Assembly (NCBI RefSeq): GCF_001635455.1
Contig: NZ_LWEH01000151.1
Coordinates: 62,001 to 126,000, forward strand
Reading direction: 5' to 3'
Length of the DNA stretch: 64,000 bases
Source: Vibrio sp. HI00D65
GTDB lineage: Bacteria > Pseudomonadota > Gammaproteobacteria > Enterobacterales > Vibrionaceae
The position numbers and the translations under genes are program-made. The notes beneath the pieces are model-generated. The model made no database searches. It saw nothing but the letters and a program-made list of their open reading frames with translations, and had not been told where the DNA came from. The stretch's first letter is position 1; the number at the start of each line of letters is the position of its first letter. This document shows positions 1 through 9,811 of the stretch, in pieces.

Positions 1-290
1 CGAACAACTGCATGTAAAGCTCAAAAAAGATTCATGCTGAGTTTGGCCAGAAAAATAACGTTGGCCTAGGTTTGTACTCAGGTGTTCGTTTCCATATCGA
101 TACCTGTGGCTTAAGGCAATGGTAAAAAAACACCACAAAGTCAAAAAGACACATTTAACAGCGAAGTCTTTTTGACTACAAAACAAAAGAGCACAAAAAC
201 AAACCATTGATAAATAACAACTTTAAAAACTGGAACGCTAATTGCTAGTAGTTAAGTATCAAAAGAACTAATAGTAACTAGGAATTTAAT
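1..290. other. Left-edge intergenic region, possible 3' end of an unseen gene
   Basis: No convincing complete gene is visible. One frame stays open from about 18 to 125 and ends with a tail rich in Gly, Tyr, Phe and Trp, which could be the last codons of a gene entering from the left. A stop at 15-17 in the same frame argues against it unless there is a frameshift. The rest is AT-rich and probably carries the promoter of the small membrane protein at 291. Confidence 0.3.
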
Positions 291-527
291 ATGAAGACGA
301 TGACTCAACGCTTTCAAACTCTACTTTCTGTATCTAACTTCAGCCTAGCGATTACCACTTTGCTTATGCTAATCAGCATAATTATCGCTTACCCAATGGC
401 GGATCATTTCTCATTACCGGTTCAGATCGTGGCGCACATCAGCACCATCATTGTGGCGGCTTTCATCAAAATTAGTTATGTCGGACGCTGCCTTGCTCAA
501 TACAATTTGGGAATGGAAGTGCGTTAA
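291..527 (+). CDS. Small inner-membrane protein, function unknown
   Basis: A 78-residue protein with two predicted membrane segments, about residues 14-34 and 43-62, joined by a short loop containing Pro and His. The second segment is followed by a positively charged tail. The hydrophobic layout, and an AGGAATTTAAT stretch in front of the ATG that can act as ribosome binding site, make a real gene likely. It is monocistronic and faces the convergent hybrid kinase gene downstream. I do not recognise a family. Confidence 0.6.
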   Translation: MKTMTQRFQTLLSVSNFSLAITTLLMLISIIIAYPMADHFSLPVQIVAHISTIIVAAFIKISYVGRCLAQYNLGMEVR

Positions 528-556
528 AAAGCACTAAACTTTTTTCCAGTTATCAG

Positions 557-3181
557 TTAGACAATATCGAGGCTGCTAAACAAGTCGTAGAGTTGGTGAG
601 ATTTATAAGGCTTGGGTAAATACGCATTCATGCCTGCATCAAAGCAACCTTTGATATCTTCTTCTAACACACTTGCGGTTAAGGCGATAATTGGCAGTGG
701 TGTCGTTTGTTGCTCAACCTCCCACTGTCGGATTGCTCTGGTCGCGGTTATTCCATCCATGACTGGCATCATGCAATCCATCAATACGGCGTCAAATTGC
801 GCGCCCTGAGTAATAACATCAACCGCCTCTTGTCCATTACTAGCAATTAAATACTCGTAGCCAGCTTGTTCAAGAAAGAAGCTCGCTATCTTCTGGTTCA
901 TCAAGTTATCTTCGACAATCAAGATACGTCGATTCAGAGGACGCACTGCTTCTTTTTCTGATTGCGCTTCGGGTACTGGCTCTTCATTCGCATCAAGTGA
1001 CAATAGACTATTCAAGAAACGCCGTCCCAGGAATGGCAGTGTATGAGTTGATTGAACGGACTCTGTAATCACATTAATTTTGAATAAGTGGTGCTGACAA
1101 ACAATCACGCGGTCTAACGGGTACTGTTCTTTCAACGCCGCTAAATCACTCTGCAATGAGTGATGTAAGGTATGACAATACAGTACAAAGTCGCTCTCTT
1201 TGATCTCTTTATTTAGCGACGATATCGATCCCACCACCTTGGGTTTTATATTGAGGCGCTCACACTCTTTGACTAGTTGATCGAGATAGTTAAAAGAGTT
1301 GGAAATGATCGTCGCACGATTTAAATTTTCAAAGCTTTGAACTTGCGTCTCGATTACATCGACATACAGACAAAACGTAAAGGTAGAACCTTCACCCTTT
1401 ACTGAACGGGCAGTGATGTATCCACCCATTAAGTCGACAAGCTGCCTACAGATTGCTAACCCAAGCCCTGTGCCACCAAACTGACGCGTGATACTGCCAT
1501 CCTCTTGAGTGAAGGGCTCAAAGATGGACTCTAGTTTCTCTGATTCAATACCAATGCCTGTATCCGAAACACTGCACTCGAGTTTGCCTCTACCCATCGA
1601 CATTGGCGTATAGGCGATGTCCGTTGTAATGGTGCCGTTGGAGGTGAACTTGATGGCATTCGACAATAAATTCGTCAGCACCTGTCTAACACGATACTCA
1701 TCGAAGAAAAGTTGCGGTGGTGTTTGGGAATCAATGTTTACATCGAGCTCAATGTCTTGACTGATCGCCTTAGATAAAATCACGCTCACAGAGTCATAGA
1801 CGGCTTCACGTAAGTCAGCATTGTGTGGAGAGAGCATGAGGTTACCCGACTCAATCTTAGACAAGTCGAGAATGTCATTCAGCAGCACCAGTAATGAATG
1901 CGATGACGACTCAATATCCCCAAGTACCTCTTGTTGGTTAGGACTTAGCTTACTCTGCGATAAAATCTCCGCCATACCAATGATCCCATTTAAGGGAGTT
2001 CGGATCTCATGAGACATATTGGCGAGGAATGCACTTTTCGCCTTATTAGCCGACACAGCATCTTCTTTGGCTTCAATGAGCTCTTGATTACGTTGGTAGG
2101 TGCGTTCCATCACCCTATTTAAAGTTTCAGTAAACTCTACGAGCTCGTCATTGCCCTCGATTTTTATGGTGTTCGGCTTGCCATCGTTACCAGCGCATTC
2201 TAAAACGCCCTTCAAGATCGTTGATAGATTTTTGTTCAAGCGAATAGAGATCATGGCTCCCAACCACAACAACACACCCGAAAGAGCAAGGATCAAGAGC
2301 GAGATCACTAAAGTTTGTCTTTTCTGCAACACAATGTTGTTTGTTAAGTCAAACTGCAATTGCTTGGTGTAAGCACTGATCGCTTGAGAAATGGCTCGCT
2401 TTTTGACCTCTAGACTTTTTAAGTGCTCATACACTTCGGGCGATGAAAGTTCTCCTTCAAGGATTCGTGTTGCGAACTTGTCTTGAAACCCATCTTGAGA
2501 AACTGTATTAAGAAGTTGCCTAATACTCGGAGAGCTCGTATCTGATTGGAAAAAGGTCTCTAATAACTGCTTCTGTCGATCTAACGCACTGATGTAACTC
2601 AGTAGATATTGATTTTTTTGCTCAGGCGAACGGTACAAGCTGTAGCTCAACCATGCTTCTCGCTGGCTCCAAAACACATAGTTAGTGAGGTGGACGAACA
2701 TCGCATCAGCTTGACTAATGTCTTCATCCAATAAAGCCACCCGATATTCGGATAACTGAAGCATCACGCCTTTTAATAATCCAAAAGCCTTCTCTATTAA
2801 CACCTGATTGCCAGAACCTAGCGTCGCATTAGTCAGGCTCATTACTACATTCTTCAATTCGGTTAGCGGAGGCTCAATATTTAGGTTTTCATCAGACTGC
2901 TTTAATCGAGCCCCGTACTGAGAAAACCTATCCAACTCTGATTGCAGGGTTAAAAGCAACTGGCCTTTCTCAGAAGAGTCATTAGACAGAACTAACCATC
3001 GATGTGCATTACTTGAAACCGTGTTAAAAGATTGAAGAGCTTCAACCTTAATTCGTGTAGTTTCAAGATTCTTCATCTTCGTATCGTTCTTGATCACTTG
3101 GTTGACTGTAAACCCAAACATGGTGAATACAGGCACAGTAGTAAGAAGAATTAGAAGCCATCTAATTGACATGTTTATCAT
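557..3181 (-). CDS. Hybrid sensor histidine kinase with receiver domain
   Basis: An inner-membrane signal-transduction kinase of 874 residues, with a layout like TorS or BarA. Membrane segments lie near residues 6-26 and 290-312, flanking a helical periplasmic sensor of about 260 residues. A HAMP-like linker follows, then a HisKA domain with the [10 protein letters not shown] box (phospho-His about 391), an ATPase domain with N box (LLSNAIKF) and G boxes ([15 protein letters not shown]), and a C-terminal receiver with [10 protein letters not shown] (phospho-Asp about 802). No HPt domain follows the receiver, and no partner regulator or HPt gene is adjacent, so the phosphorelay must continue with proteins encoded elsewhere. 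The ligand cannot be read from the sequence. The predicted start is the first Met before the N-terminal membrane helix. Confidence 0.9.
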   Translation of the reverse strand: MINMSIRWLLILLTTVPVFTMFGFTVNQVIKNDTKMKNLETTRIKVEALQSFNTVSSNAHRWLVLSNDSSEKGQLLLTLQSELDRFSQYGARLKQSDENLNIEPPLTELKNVVMSLTNATLGSGNQVLIEKAFGLLKGVMLQLSEYRVALLDEDISQADAMFVHLTNYVFWSQREAWLSYSLYRSPEQKNQYLLSYISALDRQKQLLETFFQSDTSSPSIRQLLNTVSQDGFQDKFATRILEGELSSPEVYEHLKSLEVKKRAISQAISAYTKQLQFDLTNNIVLQKRQTLVISLLILALSGVLLWLGAMISIRLNKNLSTILKGVLECAGNDGKPNTIKIEGNDELVEFTETLNRVMERTYQRNQELIEAKEDAVSANKAKSAFLANMSHEIRTPLNGIIGMAEILSQSKLSPNQQEVLGDIESSSHSLLVLLNDILDLSKIESGNLMLSPHNADLREAVYDSVSVILSKAISQDIELDVNIDSQTPPQLFFDEYRVRQVLTNLLSNAIKFTSNGTITTDIAYTPMSMGRGKLECSVSDTGIGIESEKLESIFEPFTQEDGSITRQFGGTGLGLAICRQLVDLMGGYITARSVKGEGSTFTFCLYVDVIETQVQSFENLNRATIISNSFNYLDQLVKECERLNIKPKVVGSISSLNKEIKESDFVLYCHTLHHSLQSDLAALKEQYPLDRVIVCQHHLFKINVITESVQSTHTLPFLGRRFLNSLLSLDANEEPVPEAQSEKEAVRPLNRRILIVEDNLMNQKIASFFLEQAGYEYLIASNGQEAVDVITQGAQFDAVLMDCMMPVMDGITATRAIRQWEVEQQTTPLPIIALTASVLEEDIKGCFDAGMNAYLPKPYKSHQLYDLFSSLDIV

Positions 3182-3968
3182 TTTTATAACTACTCCCTTC
3201 CAGAAAGTAATTTAACCCAGCCCAAATAAAGAATAGGACATTAACAGCGGTTATTGATCAAATTGGATATGAACAAACGATACTCTGAGTCCGGAAAGGC
3301 AAATAATGTGCAGTGTACGAAGCAAACGCTGGTACCAGAATAGTAAATCAATGAAACGTTTCATTTCCGAGAGAGAGTTATTATCGCTCGTATAACACGT
3401 AAAGAAGTCACGCTGTCAGGTCAGAAAGGCAACAAGTCAAAGTGCTAGGTACGAACAAATTACTAAATTAAGGCTAAATTTGTGATATCCAAACGTTTGC
3501 GCTCTGCATTTTTTTCACGCAACGATAGTTTATTTGAAGGCCAAACAAAAAACAGACTGGCTGGCTTACTTGTTGTTTACTATTTACGTGTAAATTGGGT
3601 TGACCCTCACAGCTTTAATGATCACTATGACTTTAATTACATATCATATTTTGATTTGAGTATTTTTTGGCGGAAATTAAGTGCTACAGATTGTTAAAGT
3701 CAATAGCCTTTATCTACGCATAAAACTTGATTTATGGCTAATATCACGCCAAGTTACAGATAATTTATCTGCATTTATTTTTCCTAGCAGAATAACTAGT
3801 CGTATCTTACAATCCTGCCACATAAAAATTACAAGTTACACACAACGCATATCAAGCACATATAAGTGGCACAAAAGACCAGCGCTTGATAGCTCAACCT
3901 CCTATGCTAATTGGCTTCCCTACAATCGCCATGACTGCAGAACTTAACGTGAAAGGTCCCGAGTAAAG
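3182..3968. other. Long AT-rich divergent intergenic region
   Basis: This 787-bp stretch separates the hybrid kinase (leftward) from the GAPDH gene (rightward). It holds a perfect palindrome at 3351-3364, annotated separately, and several AT-rich hexamers that could be promoters. Two open frames (3482-3697 and 3681-3947) have no clear ribosome binding site and unconvincing composition, so I do not call them genes. A long GAPDH leader is possible. Confidence 0.5.
3351..3364. promoter_or_regulatory. Putative Cra (FruR)-type operator
   Basis: The 14-bp sequence ATGAAACGTTTCAT is a perfect palindrome whose core TGAAACGTTTCA matches the LacI-family Cra/FruR operator. Cra controls glycolytic and gluconeogenic genes in gamma-proteobacteria, and the rightward gene here is GAPDH, which fits. 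The site lies about 170 bp from the kinase start and about 600 bp from the GAPDH start, so which promoter it serves is uncertain. Another LacI-family protein could also bind it. Confidence 0.5.
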
Positions 3969-5405
3969 ATGAGTCCCGAAAAGCACCTCCTAGACTGGCA
4001 AACTAGTCAAACTATTGCTGAATCCATCGCTCCAACTTTAGGTCAGTTATACCGCCAAAAAGGCGTAGAAGTTATCCTCTTCGGTAAGACCTTAGTCAAC
4101 GCAACAACGATCGACATAATCAAAGCTCACCGCATCGCAAAACGCTACACAGGTTCACCGCTAACCGCAGAACAAACTCAACCAATTATCCAACACCTAC
4201 TATCAATGCGCTTGTCTCCTTGCCGCGTGGATGTTGGTCGTCTAGCAGCTCAATACTGGGAAAACCACGAAGACCTCAGCGCGATGGATGATTTCCTTCA
4301 AACGGCTCTAATGGGTTCATTAGAAGGCGAAGCGATGACCACACCTCGCGACGTTGTCTTATACGGCTTTGGTCGTATCGGTCGTCTACTAACTCGTATT
4401 CTTGTAGAAAAAAGCGGCCCAGGTTACCCACTTCGTTTACGTGCAATTGTGGTTCGTGGTGGTAAAGACGGTGATTTAGAAAAACGTGCAAGTCTACTAC
4501 GTCGTGACTCAGTCCATGGCCAGTTCAATGGCAGCATCGTTGTAGACCAAGAACGTAAAGCGATCATCGTTAACGGTAATTTCATCCAAGTTATCTACGC
4601 AAATAAACCAGAAGACGTGGATTATACGGCTTACGGAATCAATAATGCTTTAGTTGTTGATAACACAGGTGTCTGGCGCGACGCAGAAGGTCTAAACCAA
4701 CACTTAGCTTGTAACGGTGCAAGCAAAGTACTGCTTACTGCACCAGGCAAAGGTGACATCAAAAACGTTGTGTTCGGTGTAAATGAAGATGTGATTCAAC
4801 CTGAGGACACCATCATCTCGGCGGCAAGCTGTACAACGAACGCGATTACACCAGTGTTGAAAGCAGTTCACGACAAGTTTGGCGTTCTGTCTGGTCATAT
4901 CGAAACGGTTCACTCATTCACCAATGACCAAAACCTGATTGATAACTTCCATTCAGGTGACCGTCGTGGCCGTGCTGCTTCATTGAACATGGTACTGACA
5001 TCGACTGGCGCTGCAAAAGCAGTATCAAAAGCGATGCCAGAAATGGAAGGCAAGCTAACAGGTAACGCGATTCGCGTACCTACGCCAAATGTTTCAATGG
5101 CAGTAGCAAACCTAAACCTTGAGAAAGGTACCAACAAAGAAGAGCTAAACACGTACCTACGTGAAATGGCACTATCTTCCGCCCTATCTGCTCAAATCGA
5201 TTACACAGACTCAACTGAAATCGTTTCTACAGACTTAGTTGGCTCTCGTCACCCTTGCGTTGTTGACGGTGTTGCAACTATCGCACAAGACAATCGCGCA
5301 GTTCTATACATTTGGTACGACAACGAGTTTGGCTACAGCTGCCAAGTTGTTCACTGTATGGAACAAATGATGGGCGTACGCTACAAAACTTACCCAGCGG
5401 TTTAA
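3969..5405 (+). CDS. gap: Glyceraldehyde-3-phosphate dehydrogenase, long form
   Basis: Interconverts glyceraldehyde-3-phosphate and 1,3-bisphosphoglycerate with NAD(P) in central carbon metabolism. The 478-residue protein has an extra N-terminal domain of about 125 residues, followed by the Rossmann nucleotide-binding motif GFGRIGR (about 133-139), the active-site SCTTNAITP (Cys about 288) and the catalytic His about 315. The last part has the typical WYDNEFGYS motif. This long form is common in vibrios and pseudomonads beside the usual 330-residue enzyme and is often linked to gluconeogenesis (family knowledge). The ribosome binding site is weak. The gene stands alone and ends in a strong terminator. 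Confidence 0.92.
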   Translation: MSPEKHLLDWQTSQTIAESIAPTLGQLYRQKGVEVILFGKTLVNATTIDIIKAHRIAKRYTGSPLTAEQTQPIIQHLLSMRLSPCRVDVGRLAAQYWENHEDLSAMDDFLQTALMGSLEGEAMTTPRDVVLYGFGRIGRLLTRILVEKSGPGYPLRLRAIVVRGGKDGDLEKRASLLRRDSVHGQFNGSIVVDQERKAIIVNGNFIQVIYANKPEDVDYTAYGINNALVVDNTGVWRDAEGLNQHLACNGASKVLLTAPGKGDIKNVVFGVNEDVIQPEDTIISAASCTTNAITPVLKAVHDKFGVLSGHIETVHSFTNDQNLIDNFHSGDRRGRAASLNMVLTSTGAAKAVSKAMPEMEGKLTGNAIRVPTPNVSMAVANLNLEKGTNKEELNTYLREMALSSALSAQIDYTDSTEIVSTDLVGSRHPCVVDGVATIAQDNRAVLYIWYDNEFGYSCQVVHCMEQMMGVRYKTYPAV

Positions 5406-5448
5406 TACCTCTGAGTAAAACAAGCTCCACAACATAATAACTATATCC

Positions 5449-5471
5449 GCGAAGCCTGTTTCAGGCTTCGC
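5449..5471 (+). repeat. Perfect inverted repeat downstream of GAPDH
   Basis: A 10-bp stem (GCGAAGCCTG and its complement) with a 3-nt loop directly follows the GAPDH gene. It is followed by C-rich sequence instead of a T run, so it may be a 3'-end stabilising or attenuating hairpin in front of the true terminator at 5512. Confidence 0.5.
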
Positions 5472-5511
5472 ATCCCCTTCTGTTTTACTCCCCCGTATAA
5501 ACAGGAGGGTT

Positions 5512-5555
5512 GCCACTTAGATCTGATCTCTCTAACGGGTCTAAGTGGCCTTTTT
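5512..5555 (+). terminator. Rho-independent terminator of GAPDH
   Basis: An inverted repeat, GCCACTTAGA with TCTAAGTGGC, encloses an 18-nt loop and is followed by CTTTTT. It lies about 110 bp downstream of the GAPDH stop. Confidence 0.8.
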
Positions 5556-5940
5556 ATATCAGAAGTTCTGATAAACAATCACTTCTAAAGCTCTACCTCG
5601 ATATCAGACTGAATCGCCTAGTGAATTAGCAAATGGCATACTCGGTTTTGCTTCCACTTCTTTGCCAAGCGTTGAGACAAATACTTTGATTGCACTGTTC
5701 ACATTGAATACAGAACATATAGAGGCTCCAGTAATTTTTATTAACTGTAAGTACTTTGCATACAGTGACTTATTCCAAACCCTATAGAGCATCAAGCGTA
5801 CCAACTTTTAATTTCTTGATTTTTATGGAATCAAAGCAAACACACTCGTGTCATAGTGACTCTCGGTAATTATTTGCGGCGTTCATGTTTCGTTCAGAAA
5901 AGGAGCGATAAAGTAACAACATAGAAAAAGAGGAATGAAT
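5556..5940. other. Intergenic region without supported gene
   Basis: This stretch of about 385 bp holds the promoter region of the small membrane protein at 5941. A leftward open frame (5604-5804) has no ribosome binding site or recognisable features and was not called. Confidence 0.4.
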
Positions 5941-6171
5941 ATGAAAAATATATTAGTTACGATTGTTGCGCTATTTACTGGCCTTTTGGCGCTATTCACA
6001 AGCTTGATCCTTGCTATTCCTTTGGCTATCGCAGCATTAATCACAGGCAAGCGCATTCAAAATCAAATGAAGAAACAAGGCTTCGCAGCTCATATGAACA
6101 CTCACCACTCATCAACATCTGATGCTGGTGTTATTGAAGGCGAATATGAAGACCTTTCAAATAGAAAATAG
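5941..6171 (+). CDS. Small membrane protein, function unknown
   Basis: A protein of 76 residues: a long hydrophobic N-terminal stretch (about residues 3-34, probably two tight membrane passes or a hairpin), a basic segment, then a polar acidic tail containing VIEGEYEDL. An in-frame ATG lies two codons upstream at 5935, but it abuts the AGAGGA ribosome binding site. The ATG at 5941 has the correct spacing and is chosen. No family is recognised. It lies 47 bp in front of the lipoprotein hydrolase gene and may be co-transcribed with it. Confidence 0.6.
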   Translation: MKNILVTIVALFTGLLALFTSLILAIPLAIAALITGKRIQNQMKKQGFAAHMNTHHSSTSDAGVIEGEYEDLSNRK

Positions 6172-6218
6172 TCTGAGCTTTTGCTTCAAGACAACAACCA
6201 TAGAGACTACACCAAACA

Positions 6219-7382
6219 ATGCACAGAAAGACTATTCTAACTCTGCTCGCTATTACGACTTTAGGTCTCGTTGGCTGCTCTAACGAGACCATCACTCCAG
6301 CTTACGAAGCTTCGCCAAGCCTGCCTGAATATCAACAAGGCAGCTTCGATGACTATGTGACCGAAACTCAAGACTGGCTATTAAAAAACCGAGTGTTCAT
6401 CACCGAAGACAAGCAACTAGAGGTTCAACTTAATTCACCCACTGAGTACAAACCGACCTCACCTAATGGTAAAGCAGTTCTGTTGGTTCATGGTTTAGGT
6501 GACTCGCCGTATTCATTTAAAGACATAGCAGAACATTTAGCCGACCAAGGTTACTTAGTGAGAACCGTGCTGCTTCCAGGCCACGGCAGCCGTGCAGGTG
6601 ACTTAATGCAACCGCATCTCGAAGATTGGCAAGGCGTGGTGGCTCACCATACTAAGTTACTTGAGCAAGAGTACGATTCAGTATGGCTTGGTGGCTACTC
6701 TACCGGTGCAAACCTTGTGACTTCACAAGCGATAAAAGATCCAAAGATCGCAGGGTTACTGCTATTTTCACCTGCATTTCAACCGAACTCATCGGCCGTG
6801 CAATACGCGGGGCTAGCGAGCTATTTTGTGACTTGGGCGGATCAAGATCCAGAAGACAACATACTGCGTTATAACTCACTGCCAATGAACGGAGCATCGG
6901 TATACTATGAGACCTCAGAAATTGTTCGTGACGACTTAAAAGAGAAGCAATTCGACAAACCAGTGTTCATTATGATGAGTGAAGGCGACAGTGTGATTGA
7001 CACTAATTTCGTCCAGCAGGCGTTTACTGAGTCTATGCCAAACCCAAATAATGTTTTGGTGTGGCAAGGAGAAACGAAACTCGATGACCCTCGCGCTGTT
7101 CAATACAGCATGAAGATCCCCGAACAACATATCTCGAACGGTTCTCACATGGGCTTGTTGTTCTCACCAAACAATCCATATTACGGTATCAATGGTAGTG
7201 AAAAAATCTGCTCTAACGGACAAGAAGAAGGCTTTGAGGAGAAGTGTAATGCGAACAGCGAAGTGTGGTATTCAGCATGGGGATACCGTGAAGAAGGTAA
7301 AAATCACGCTCGCCTAACGTATAACCCTTACTTTTCCGACTCAATGGCCAAACTAGATTCAGTGCTAAACTCGGCAGGTTAG
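6219..7382 (+). CDS. Lipoprotein alpha/beta hydrolase (lysophospholipase-like)
   Basis: A membrane-anchored serine hydrolase of 387 residues. It has a lipoprotein signal peptide with lipobox LVGC (lipidated Cys about 20). The hydrolase fold shows an oxyanion region HGLGDSP (about 91-97), the nucleophile elbow GYSTG (Ser about 161), a candidate acid in the SEGDSVID segment and a candidate His in the SHMGLLF segment. The likely role is hydrolysis of an ester or lysophospholipid in the envelope; the substrate cannot be told from sequence. The ribosome binding site is poor. The gene follows the small membrane protein at 5941 and ends in a bidirectional terminator. Confidence 0.8.
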   Translation: MHRKTILTLLAITTLGLVGCSNETITPAYEASPSLPEYQQGSFDDYVTETQDWLLKNRVFITEDKQLEVQLNSPTEYKPTSPNGKAVLLVHGLGDSPYSFKDIAEHLADQGYLVRTVLLPGHGSRAGDLMQPHLEDWQGVVAHHTKLLEQEYDSVWLGGYSTGANLVTSQAIKDPKIAGLLLFSPAFQPNSSAVQYAGLASYFVTWADQDPEDNILRYNSLPMNGASVYYETSEIVRDDLKEKQFDKPVFIMMSEGDSVIDTNFVQQAFTESMPNPNNVLVWQGETKLDDPRAVQYSMKIPEQHISNGSHMGLLFSPNNPYYGINGSEKICSNGQEEGFEEKCNANSEVWYSAWGYREEGKNHARLTYNPYFSDSMAKLDSVLNSAG

Positions 7383-7403
7383 CCAGACAAACTCATAAAA
7401 ACT

Positions 7404-7438
7404 AAAAAGCTCACTAGCGATCCACTATGAGCTTTTTT
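7404..7438. terminator. Bidirectional terminator between hydrolase and LysE genes
   Basis: The stem AAAAAGCTCA/TGAGCTTTTTT with a 14-nt loop has A and T tracts on both sides. It can stop transcription of the hydrolase (rightward) and of the convergent LysE-family gene (leftward). Confidence 0.8.
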
Positions 7439-7476
7439 AATACATACCTTTTATTGCGCGATTCCATTGTTTAACG

Positions 7477-8094
7477 CTATATGGTCCAAACCACGCGCAC
7501 AGCAAGCAAAATCAAAACCACTCCTGACAGCCGATCAATCAACTGCGCTTTTGAACGGATTCGTTCAACAATGAGAGGGCTAGATAACACCAAGGTGATA
7601 AAGGTATACCAAAGGCCATCAACAATCAGCGGAGTCGAGACAATAATCACTTGGTTGGTCAGCTCATTGCCAAGCGCGACAAACTGGCTAAACAGAGCGA
7701 TGAAGAACAGTGCGATCTTAGGACTCAAGATAGAGATCAAGAAAGCTTCACGAGCAGACTGCATGTAGCTCATCTGTTCACCTGCCTCTAATTTGGCAGC
7801 TACACCACCTTTCGAACGCAGAGCATTGACTCCCAAGTACAACAGATAAGCTGCACCCGCCAAGCTAATACCTTTAAATAACGTTGGAGATTGCTCCAAT
7901 ACCACTGCTAAGCCTACGATGGTTGTAAACGCATAAATACCGATACCCGCAGCGTGTGACCAAGCAGCGATAAGCCCGTTAATACGACCACCAGCCAAGC
8001 TGTGTTTTGCGATCATTGCTAAACTTGGCCCCGGAGACATCGCTCCCAATAGGCAAATAGCCAATAAAGAAAACCAAATTGTTACCGTCATCAT
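7477..8094 (-). CDS. LysE/RhtB-family amino-acid exporter
   Basis: An inner-membrane exporter of about 205 residues with six predicted helices. The N-terminal GAMSPGPSLAMIAK motif is the LysE/RhtB signature (GPxxA). Family members export lysine, homoserine, threonine or related amino acids. The frame extends 15 codons upstream, but the ATG at 8094 (or the next one at 8091) is preceded by AGGA at the right distance and begins directly at the first hydrophobic helix, so it is preferred. The neighbouring Lrp and LysR regulators on the same strand are plausible controllers. Confidence 0.87.
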   Translation of the reverse strand: MMTVTIWFSLLAICLLGAMSPGPSLAMIAKHSLAGGRINGLIAAWSHAAGIGIYAFTTIVGLAVVLEQSPTLFKGISLAGAAYLLYLGVNALRSKGGVAAKLEAGEQMSYMQSAREAFLISILSPKIALFFIALFSQFVALGNELTNQVIIVSTPLIVDGLWYTFITLVLSSPLIVERIRSKAQLIDRLSGVVLILLAVRVVWTI

Positions 8095-8204
8095 TTCATT
8101 CCTAGTCAAACCATGCGTTCTTGCTGAACGCTCTACCATTGATATTTAGCATAATTATTACTAGGTATTATTTGAAATCAAAGATAATCATCATAGCTAT
8201 AACT

Positions 8205-9125
8205 TTAATTCATACTGATATTGTAACTCGACTTTTGCATTGCTTGGAATGCCTTTTCTCGAGCCCACTTGTGTGCTGAGTCGTTATCATACTTCGGGTG
8301 CCACATTAACCAATAGGTGTGCATTTCGGTTTCGAATGGCAATGGAAAATACTTAACCTCAAGGTGCCTACCTAGGTTATAGGCAATATGTTCCGGTACG
8401 ATCATCAAATAATCGTCTTGCATTAATACGTTACTCGCCGATGAAAAGAAAGGAACCTTAAATGCCACTCTGCGTTTCAGCCCTTGCTTTTTCAATGCAA
8501 TATCGGCGTAGCTGTCTTTATCCCCTCCTCCATTCACCTTGATATGAGAGTACTGGACAATATCTTCGGAACTTAACGCCTCTTGCTGAGCCAATGGGTG
8601 TGATCTGCGCATTAAACACACAGATTTATCTTCTCCAAGCTTGATACTCGATACATGCTCCGGCTTTTTAGGAAACATGCTGGAAGCCAAATGGATTCCC
8701 GATTCATTGAGTGACTTAAGATAGTTTGGCTGCCACAAACGGTAGGCCAAATTGATATTCGGCGCGTCTGCTGATACCTCGGCAACAATCACTGGCAAAA
8801 TATACTGAGCAACATAGTCACTAGAAGACAATACAAACTCTCCCTGCCACTCTTGTGGTTCAAACTGTTTGTCATCTAGCAGGTGGTCAAACTCACCGAG
8901 TAGGTCATCGAGTTTCTCTTTAAGCAAAATAGCTCGATTGGTTGGCACCAGCTTATTACCATCACGCACTAACAGAGGGTCAACACATAAATCTCGTAGT
9001 TGGCTAAGTTGGCGACTCACCGCTGATTGTGTGATATGCAGGCGTTGCGCGGCTCGGCTCACATGACACTCTTCAAGAAGGACATGCAATGAACGCAGTA
9101 AGTTTAAATTAATATTGCCTAGCAT
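8205..9125 (-). CDS. LysR-family transcriptional regulator
   Basis: A 306-residue regulator with an N-terminal winged helix-turn-helix (about residues 5-64, AAQRLHITQSAVSRQLSQLR) and a C-terminal periplasmic-binding-protein-like effector domain. Its start overlaps the end of the Lrp-family gene by 7 bp, so the two are almost certainly translated from one mRNA. The LysE exporter (same strand, downstream) and the YjeH-like exporter (divergent, upstream) make amino-acid export control a reasonable inference. The effector is unknown. Confidence 0.88.
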   Translation of the reverse strand: MLGNINLNLLRSLHVLLEECHVSRAAQRLHITQSAVSRQLSQLRDLCVDPLLVRDGNKLVPTNRAILLKEKLDDLLGEFDHLLDDKQFEPQEWQGEFVLSSSDYVAQYILPVIVAEVSADAPNINLAYRLWQPNYLKSLNESGIHLASSMFPKKPEHVSSIKLGEDKSVCLMRRSHPLAQQEALSSEDIVQYSHIKVNGGGDKDSYADIALKKQGLKRRVAFKVPFFSSASNVLMQDDYLMIVPEHIAYNLGRHLEVKYFPLPFETEMHTYWLMWHPKYDNDSAHKWAREKAFQAMQKSSYNISMN

Positions 9126-9580
9126 GAATGTACCGTCGGATTCAGCTTGTTAAAAAACTCGGTCAACACAGTATGAGTCATTAGATGGCGAAGCTCTGGA
9201 TAGCTTTGCAGCTGATCGCGAACTTGATTTAAACGTTCCATACTCTCGACCTCAACATACAGCATCATATCGGTCTCTCCACTAATGGCGTGACACCATT
9301 GCACACCATTAATACCATGAATTTGGTTCGCGTAGGACTCGAAGCTATGGTCACTACTCGACAGGTCGAACTTCAACAAAAGATAAGCACTTACGTTTTT
9401 AGTTTGGTTGGGCTCAGCGACCAGTGCGCAGTAACCTTTGATTACTTTGTCGCTCTCCAATTTCCTAATTCTCGCATTCACCGCCGAACGAGAGAGGCTA
9501 ACTGCTCTCGCAATATCGCTCACTGAGCTGCGAGCGCTGGCTTTTAGGATATCCAAAATTTGGCGATCAAATTTATCCAT
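9119..9580 (-). CDS. Lrp/AsnC-family transcriptional regulator
   Basis: A 153-residue regulator with an N-terminal helix-turn-helix (about residues 4-55; DRQILDILKASARSSVSDIA and RSAVNARIRKLE) and a C-terminal RAM/ACT-like ligand domain that senses amino acids in this family. It is divergent from the YjeH-like exporter, a typical Lrp regulator/target arrangement, and overlaps the LysR gene downstream by 7 bp. The 231-bp region upstream is the shared control region with the exporter. Confidence 0.9.
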   Translation of the reverse strand: MDKFDRQILDILKASARSSVSDIARAVSLSRSAVNARIRKLESDKVIKGYCALVAEPNQTKNVSAYLLLKFDLSSSDHSFESYANQIHGINGVQWCHAISGETDMMLYVEVESMERLNQVRDQLQSYPELRHLMTHTVLTEFFNKLNPTVHSC

Positions 9581-9811
9581 ACTTTTACTTCTTCCGATTT
9601 ATTGTTCTATTTCTAACTTCTAATTTGACACAACTTTGGCACTTATAACAGACGTCGCAGAGGACAGCCGGCACTTTCACACTTAATCCAACAAATACCG
9701 TTAAAATGACGGCTGCTTCTGACGTTTCGCTAGCTGTATTACTGATTACGAAAATGTAAGCTTTCATTCACACTCTTACCCAGATAAGAACCATCAAAAG
9801 CAGGAGAGCGA

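Noticed and set aside
3482..3947. Two overlapping open frames before GAPDH
   Set aside because: They lack ribosome binding sites and familiar motifs, and the composition is that of AT-rich intergenic DNA.
5604..5804. Leftward frame of 66 codons
   Set aside because: No start signals and no protein-like pattern.
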